Shown: piece after piece, positions 59,291 through 64,000 of the stretch
Layout of the letters: every line of letters starts with the position of its first letter
Numbering within the stretch: position 1 is the first letter of the stretch
NCBI RefSeq assembly: GCF_002078875.1
Contig: NC_034438.1
Coordinates: 69,143,628 to 69,207,627, forward strand
Source: Numida meleagris
Taxonomy: Eukaryota; Chordata; Aves; Galliformes; Numididae
Direction: 5' to 3'
DNA: 64,000 nucleotides
Made by a program: the position numbers and the translations under genes
The notes under the pieces: generated by a model
Database searches by the model: none
What the model saw: only the letters and a program-made list of their open reading frames with translations
Told to the model about the DNA's origin: nothing

Positions 59291-60205
59291 GCATTGTGAA
59301 GAAGGATATGACTGGTGCACTCCTAAGAGTGAGAAATGTGGCATATATGGTAGGAGACCTGTACAAATTTGCAAGGAGCTCATGGAAAAAATCAAATGGA
59401 AGAAGTCTATGGAGTGTCTGAAAAGGGATACATCAGGGAAAGCCAAGGTCCACTTGGAATTAAATTTGGTGAGAGAGGTAAAGGACAACAAGAAGGGCTT
59501 CTTGAAGCATATAATAATGAAGGCTAGGGAAAATGTGGGCCTGCTGCTGAATGAGGTGGGTGCCCTGGTAATGGAGGACACTGAGAAAGCTTTACTTTCT
59601 TTGCTTCAGTCTTTACTGCTAAGACTGCCCCTCCAGAATCCCAGACCTTGGAGAAAAAAAAAAAGAGAAAGTCTGGGGAAAGGAAGATTTCTCTTTGGTT
59701 GAAGAGGATGTGGTCAGAAATCATCTAGGCTAACTCAAAGGATACAAATCCATTGGCCCTGATGGAATGCACCTACAATTGCTGAGGGAGCTGGCAGTAG
59801 TGACAGCCAAACCACTCTTTATCATCTGCGAAAGATCATGGAGAAAAGGAGAGGTGCCTGGAGACCTGAGGAAAGCCAATGTCACTCCAGTCTTCAGAAA
59901 GGGTAAGGAGGAGGACCCAGGAAATCACAGGCCAGTCAGCCTTGCCTCCATACTTGGAAGGTGAAGAAGCAGCCTATTCAGTATGTCATCTCCAAGAAAG
60001 TGAAAGAAAATAAGACTAACAGGAACTTCTTTACTTTGAGGATGAGAGAGAACTGGGACAGGCTGCCCAGGGAAGTTGTGGATTCTCCCTTCTTCTCTGG
60101 AGATATTCAAAACCCACTTGGACACCTTCCAGTGCAATCTGCTCTAGAGAAGCTGATTTAGCAGCAGAGGTCCCTTCCAACCCCTATGATTCTGTGATTC
60201 TGTGG
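59290..60205 (+). mobile_element. CR1 LINE with internal deletion
   Basis: Plus-strand CR1. From about 59,400 it encodes the linker between endonuclease and RT (LELNLVREVKDNKKGF, then GLLLNEVGALVMEDTEKA). From 59,767 it encodes the RT N-terminal block (CERSWRKGEVPGDLRKANVT, then EEDPGNHRPVSLASI). Near 59,965 it jumps directly to the ORF2 C-terminus (RNFFTLRMRENWDRLPREVV) and the 3' tail, ending about 60,205 with TATGATTCTGTGATTCTGTG. The catalytic RT core is therefore missing. Several stops are present. Confidence 0.9.
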
Positions 60206-60682
60206 TTATACTTTCAGAAATGATAAGTCCAACTGTTCTCTCCAAAGTACTCTTTGAACCAAACAGGAACATAATAAAATTTACCAGGAAGTCCATTCAG
60301 AGAGAAAAAACTTTCTTCTCCAATCTGGACTACATTCAAAAGTTGCACTGATAATTAAATACTAACTAAAGAGCTGATTTTAAATGAGGCCAGTTAGAGT
60401 AACCCAAAATGGGAGTGAGAAATTATCATTAACTTTTGTCCTTGGAAAAGCAAAAAGACAAGGCCTGGGAGGTGGTGGTCCCCAGAGGCAGCTTCTGTAT
60501 TTTCAAGGCAACAGTGTTATAGAACAGGTTGTGCAAACCTGTGAGAAAACAGCATATTTCAGATTTAAAGGAGCTAAAATCAATATTTATATACATATAT
60601 ATATATATATATTTTTTTTATGGTAATGAACAGAATTCAGAATATTCCTAATATGTACTTCCAGTTTTTGTGACTTTACAAG
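60206..60682. other. Unique AT-rich sequence
   Basis: No gene recognised. A TA microsatellite lies at about 60,587-60,612. Confidence 0.5.
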
Positions 60683-60767
60683 ATGATGAATTCTGGCTGT
60701 CTGCCTGAGGGCAGCACGGCTGTGAGCAGCAGCTGCGAAGAAGACACTGCAAAGCTCCAGGATGAAG
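60683..60767 (+). other. Candidate short coding exon, unassigned
   Basis: An 85-base segment that stands out as GC-rich in AT-rich surroundings. It follows a pyrimidine-rich stretch ending TTACAAG (possible acceptor; a better CAG lies at 60,662-60,664) and precedes a GAAG|GTTAAG donor at 60,768. The plus frame reads MMNSGCLPEGSTAVSSSCEE and continues DTAKLQDE, with no stop until just past the donor. An in-frame TGA upstream means ATG at 60,683 could be a true start (A at -3). The peptide looks like a disordered N-terminus. I cannot assign a gene. It could be an alternative first coding exon or a chance open segment. Confidence 0.3.
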
Positions 60768-63700
60768 GTTAAGGCAACTATTCCATTTTGAGGTATGAAA
60801 CATTTCTGCTTCTATAAGATGTTTTACTTCTATATGCATTATTATACAAGCTCTTACTGTGAATTGAGCTCATTCAAACTAATGAGAATTCTGGTTATCT
60901 GATCTTTAAAAAATTAATTTAAAGCTTTTATCATGATACTTTGCAGCAGATAAATGCATACACACACAGGCAGGCATACCAACAGCAACAAGAGGGAAAA
61001 AAAAAAAAAACACAAATAATTTATTATACTTATTAAACTCAAATTCCCCAAATACAACACTAGTTTTGCATGTAGTGTAGATAAGGAGGTGATACTGAAA
61101 GGTTAATTATTGAATAGCTTCTGAAACATCAAAGCCAGAATCAAGTATCCTTCACAAGCATAAAAATTATAGATGCATTTCATAAAATATTTTGAGAAAT
61201 TAGAAGGCAGATTTTCCAAGTAAAAATGTGAGTGTCCCAAAGACTTTAAAATTTTGAAAAACTCAAAGGATGCTTATTCCCCTCTGGAAATGGAGTGTGT
61301 CCACCATTCCTTTTAGGAACAGTCTTTGTTCCTATGGTCAACTGAATTTAAGAAATAGAAAACAAAAATAACAGCAACAACAAACAACCAAACTCTAAAA
61401 TTTAATTTTGGACCACTTCTGTAAAAAGAAAAGCATTTGGTGAAACTTATCTAGTGATAACATTTCATTTCTTCATTCATGAAAAGTAACTGCATTATGC
61501 AGGAATGTCATTTCTTAATGCAGAATTAGATCACTAATACTCCTAATACTGTACTTTAACATTATTTCATATCATATAATAATTATAGTTTAGTTCATCC
61601 TAGTATAAAATGTTTATCAAGGAGCAAATATATCTGACTGAATTAAATCACCTCAGCACGACATTAATAGCAACGCTTCTATGAATGTATGTTTCTTCTT
61701 GTGAATAACTTTAATGCAGTGTAGGTACCTAGGAGTTGCACAAACGTTAATGCATAGAAAAAGTAATATACATTGGAAATTAAAATTCATTATATTTTCC
61801 TGTGCGGGTTTTGGTTGTAGGTGTCCTCTTGCAAAGAAGAGGCTCATTACTTTTGAGATCCTTGTTATCCCATCCCAGTGTTGTACCGTGTCCTTAAGTT
61901 GCTGCCTCTATAATACATTATCACATTTCAGTAGTAACATTGTCTTCTATTACTGGTTTTGAAGCACGTTTTGTTAGGTGTTTCTTTCATTTTTTTTAAA
62001 TCACTTTCTTTTTTTATTTTTTAGCTCTCCAATCTATTTTTCAGTGCTCTAGTTTATGGACTACATTATTGCCTGAAACACTCAAATGAGGTTCAAAGAG
62101 TTATATATCAAAACTAAGCTATCTCAAAAACTTATGCTAAAAATATTTTTTTTTAAAAAATTTAAAAGAAAAAAATTCCTTTCTTTTTAAAGCTATTTTC
62201 ACATATTTACATTTTGGGTAATATATGAATTTACTGGAAGACACATAAATAATTAAAAAAATGTTTTTTTAGTCCTACTCCCAGTTTAGTTTGGCTGCAG
62301 AAAACAGTTAATATTTAATGTGAGTGGTCTTAAACAACACTATCATATATTCTGAGGAGAAAATAAAACATCTGAATTATCTTTCTAGATACATACATAG
62401 AATTTTCATCCTGTAATGCAAATAGAGTATGAGTCATTATTGGTGCTTTATCTCTTCTTAAATCCAGTTTCCTTTTTTTTTTCCATCTTGAGGAAGAAAA
62501 ATAGCAATAAATAAGAAAGATGTCTCAGAAAATGAGTTGCACATAGGCTGGAATAATAAACACATCGATTACTTACACAAATGATTCATGCAGGAAAAAG
62601 TGGTGATGGTGGTTTGCAAGCATGTTGAAATATTTTTGAAAGTCTTATAAACACAACTGAAAGGCTTTAATATTCAGTTACTCTCACATATCGCTGTTGC
62701 TCATTTTTACAATAGAAGGTGAACTTCTGACATTACCTTTTCCCTAGGAGAAATGATCAAACTGTTGCCAAAGGGAATATACTCTGTCTTTCCCAACTCT
62801 TGTTTGTTTGATTATTTGCTTTTTTTTTACATTATTCTGTTATCAGTGACAGCTGCTGTCTATCATTTTTCTACTGTAAGTTGTCTGTCAAATTTTAGTG
62901 TTTAAATTATTGTAGCATGAAACAAAGAAGCTCTTTATTTCATTAGTGCATTAGCGCAAAACTTATCAGTAAGACAAAAAATATAACACCATATTTAATT
63001 GAGAATTGTCCATGAAAATACATGCTATATGTATACTATTTATCTATCATTAAGCTCTTTTCAAAAGACTGTAATCTATGACACTCTAGCTATCTTGTTT
63101 ACATTTGTTTTTAACACTTTTTTAAAAACAACAAGAAAAACCTTATCTAAGTTTTTCCTCACTTTGTTTAAATAACTTTCAAGTAAACCAACTCGTGACA
63201 TGGATGTGTAGAGTCAATTCTGCAGTATTTTTGAGTATCTGTTAAGATTAAATCCTTGGTAAGACAACAACAGCTCGACAACAAAGCAGGCTAAATTTTA
63301 ATAGCTACTTCAGACATTCATTTTATTGGGTTTGATCAAAGGTTAGCTTGCCTGCCTCTGCTAAAGTTCACTGCAGGTGGAATTTAGATTCATGTCTCAT
63401 GATGATTTTTTGAGCATAATGTTAGAGTCTGGAAAGGCCTGTGGATGAGAAAAATAAACATTTTAAAAAAAGAAATCAAAATCTGTGCATAGTCCTCTCA
63501 TACAGCATGCCTTACCACTCCTGAATAGTCATACTTAGTCCACAAGCAGAATACTGGTACCAGTTACCTATACATGGAGAGCATTCCCCTCAGGTACGGA
63601 ATTCAAATGCAAGGCTCAGAAAGGGCTGCTCTGGCTTGCAAAAGGAGGTACATAGATGTTCGCACTGGTCTTTGCATGCATAAATCTCCTGCTGCTTCTT

Positions 63701-64000
63701 TTCTGCTGTGGAGACGTGAACAGTGTTTTTCTGTAGCTCAGCTAATGGTAATGAGTTAAGACCTCATGTTCTTTTCCTACTCCCTTCAACAACTGAAAAG
63801 CTCCAGTGGTTTTTTTTGTTGTTGTTTTTTTGGGGTTTTTTTGTAAGTTTTCTGTTTTCCATGAAAGGACCATTTATGAACAATTATGAACAATTTTTTA
63901 TACTTACTCTGAATGTGCTGGGTACACAAGTACAAAATGGAAAGAAAATTACCAAATTGGAGTGGATAACTGGCTCTTTTCTTCCCTCTTTTTGTATGAC
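60768..64000. other. Unique AT-rich sequence, no gene seen
   Basis: No transposon or RNA gene is recognised. The 61-codon plus frame at 63,574-63,759 lies in slightly more GC-rich sequence but has no clear splice pair or known motif. Short A-runs occur near 60,998-61,011, and A/T homopolymers around 62,140-62,175. Confidence 0.5.

Noticed and set aside
63574..63759. 61-codon plus frame in a slightly GC-richer patch
   Set aside because: No convincing acceptor and donor pair, and the peptide is not recognised.

Overview
This window looks like AT-rich intergenic or intronic DNA from a bird, probably a galliform (chicken, turkey, quail or a relative). The main reason is the repeat content: at least seventeen fragments of the avian CR1 LINE, several ending in the diagnostic ATTCTATG 3' array, plus several endogenous-retrovirus LTRs and two copies of a mariner transposon resembling the chicken Galluhop family. 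The assignment rests on recognising these families by eye; no database search was possible. I found no complete host protein-coding gene, no RNA gene, and no bacterial-type feature such as an operon or CRISPR array.

Layout. Bases 1-4,000 hold nothing recognisable. Bases 4,000-10,525 are a dense CR1 pile: an old fragment, an LTR scrap, a 3' end with a long ATTCTATG array, a roughly 2 kb CR1 split by an LTR, another old 3' end, and a young CR1-F-like element whose frame stays open for 336 codons. From 10.5 to 46.7 kb is mostly unique AT-rich sequence with scattered CR1 stubs, an internally deleted mariner carrying a nested LTR (22.3-23.2 kb), a second copy of that LTR (43.7 kb), a TGTCC-type LTR (39.2 kb) and polypyrimidine or polypurine arrays. 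From 46.7 to 60.2 kb repeats dominate again: three minus-strand CR1 copies, a young solo LTR with a perfect 5-bp target duplication (49.2 kb), an LTR remnant (55.2 kb), a fuller but dead mariner (57.6-58.8 kb) and an internally deleted CR1 (59.3-60.2 kb). The last 3.8 kb is unique sequence.

The elements are fossils, and their nesting gives relative ages: CR1 before LTR at 6.8 kb, and mariner before LTR at 22.7 kb. Two CR1-F copies in opposite orientation, about 43 kb apart, carry the same in-frame TGA, which suggests an already interrupted source lineage. Two sequence gaps (145 and 65 N) lie inside pentanucleotide polypyrimidine arrays.

Three short non-repeat stretches deserve a check as possible host exons: a GC-rich open segment at 60,683-60,767, a phase-0 open segment with a good splice acceptor at 26,573-26,713, and a cysteine-rich minus-strand frame at 29,286-29,588. 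None can be assigned to a known gene from the sequence alone.
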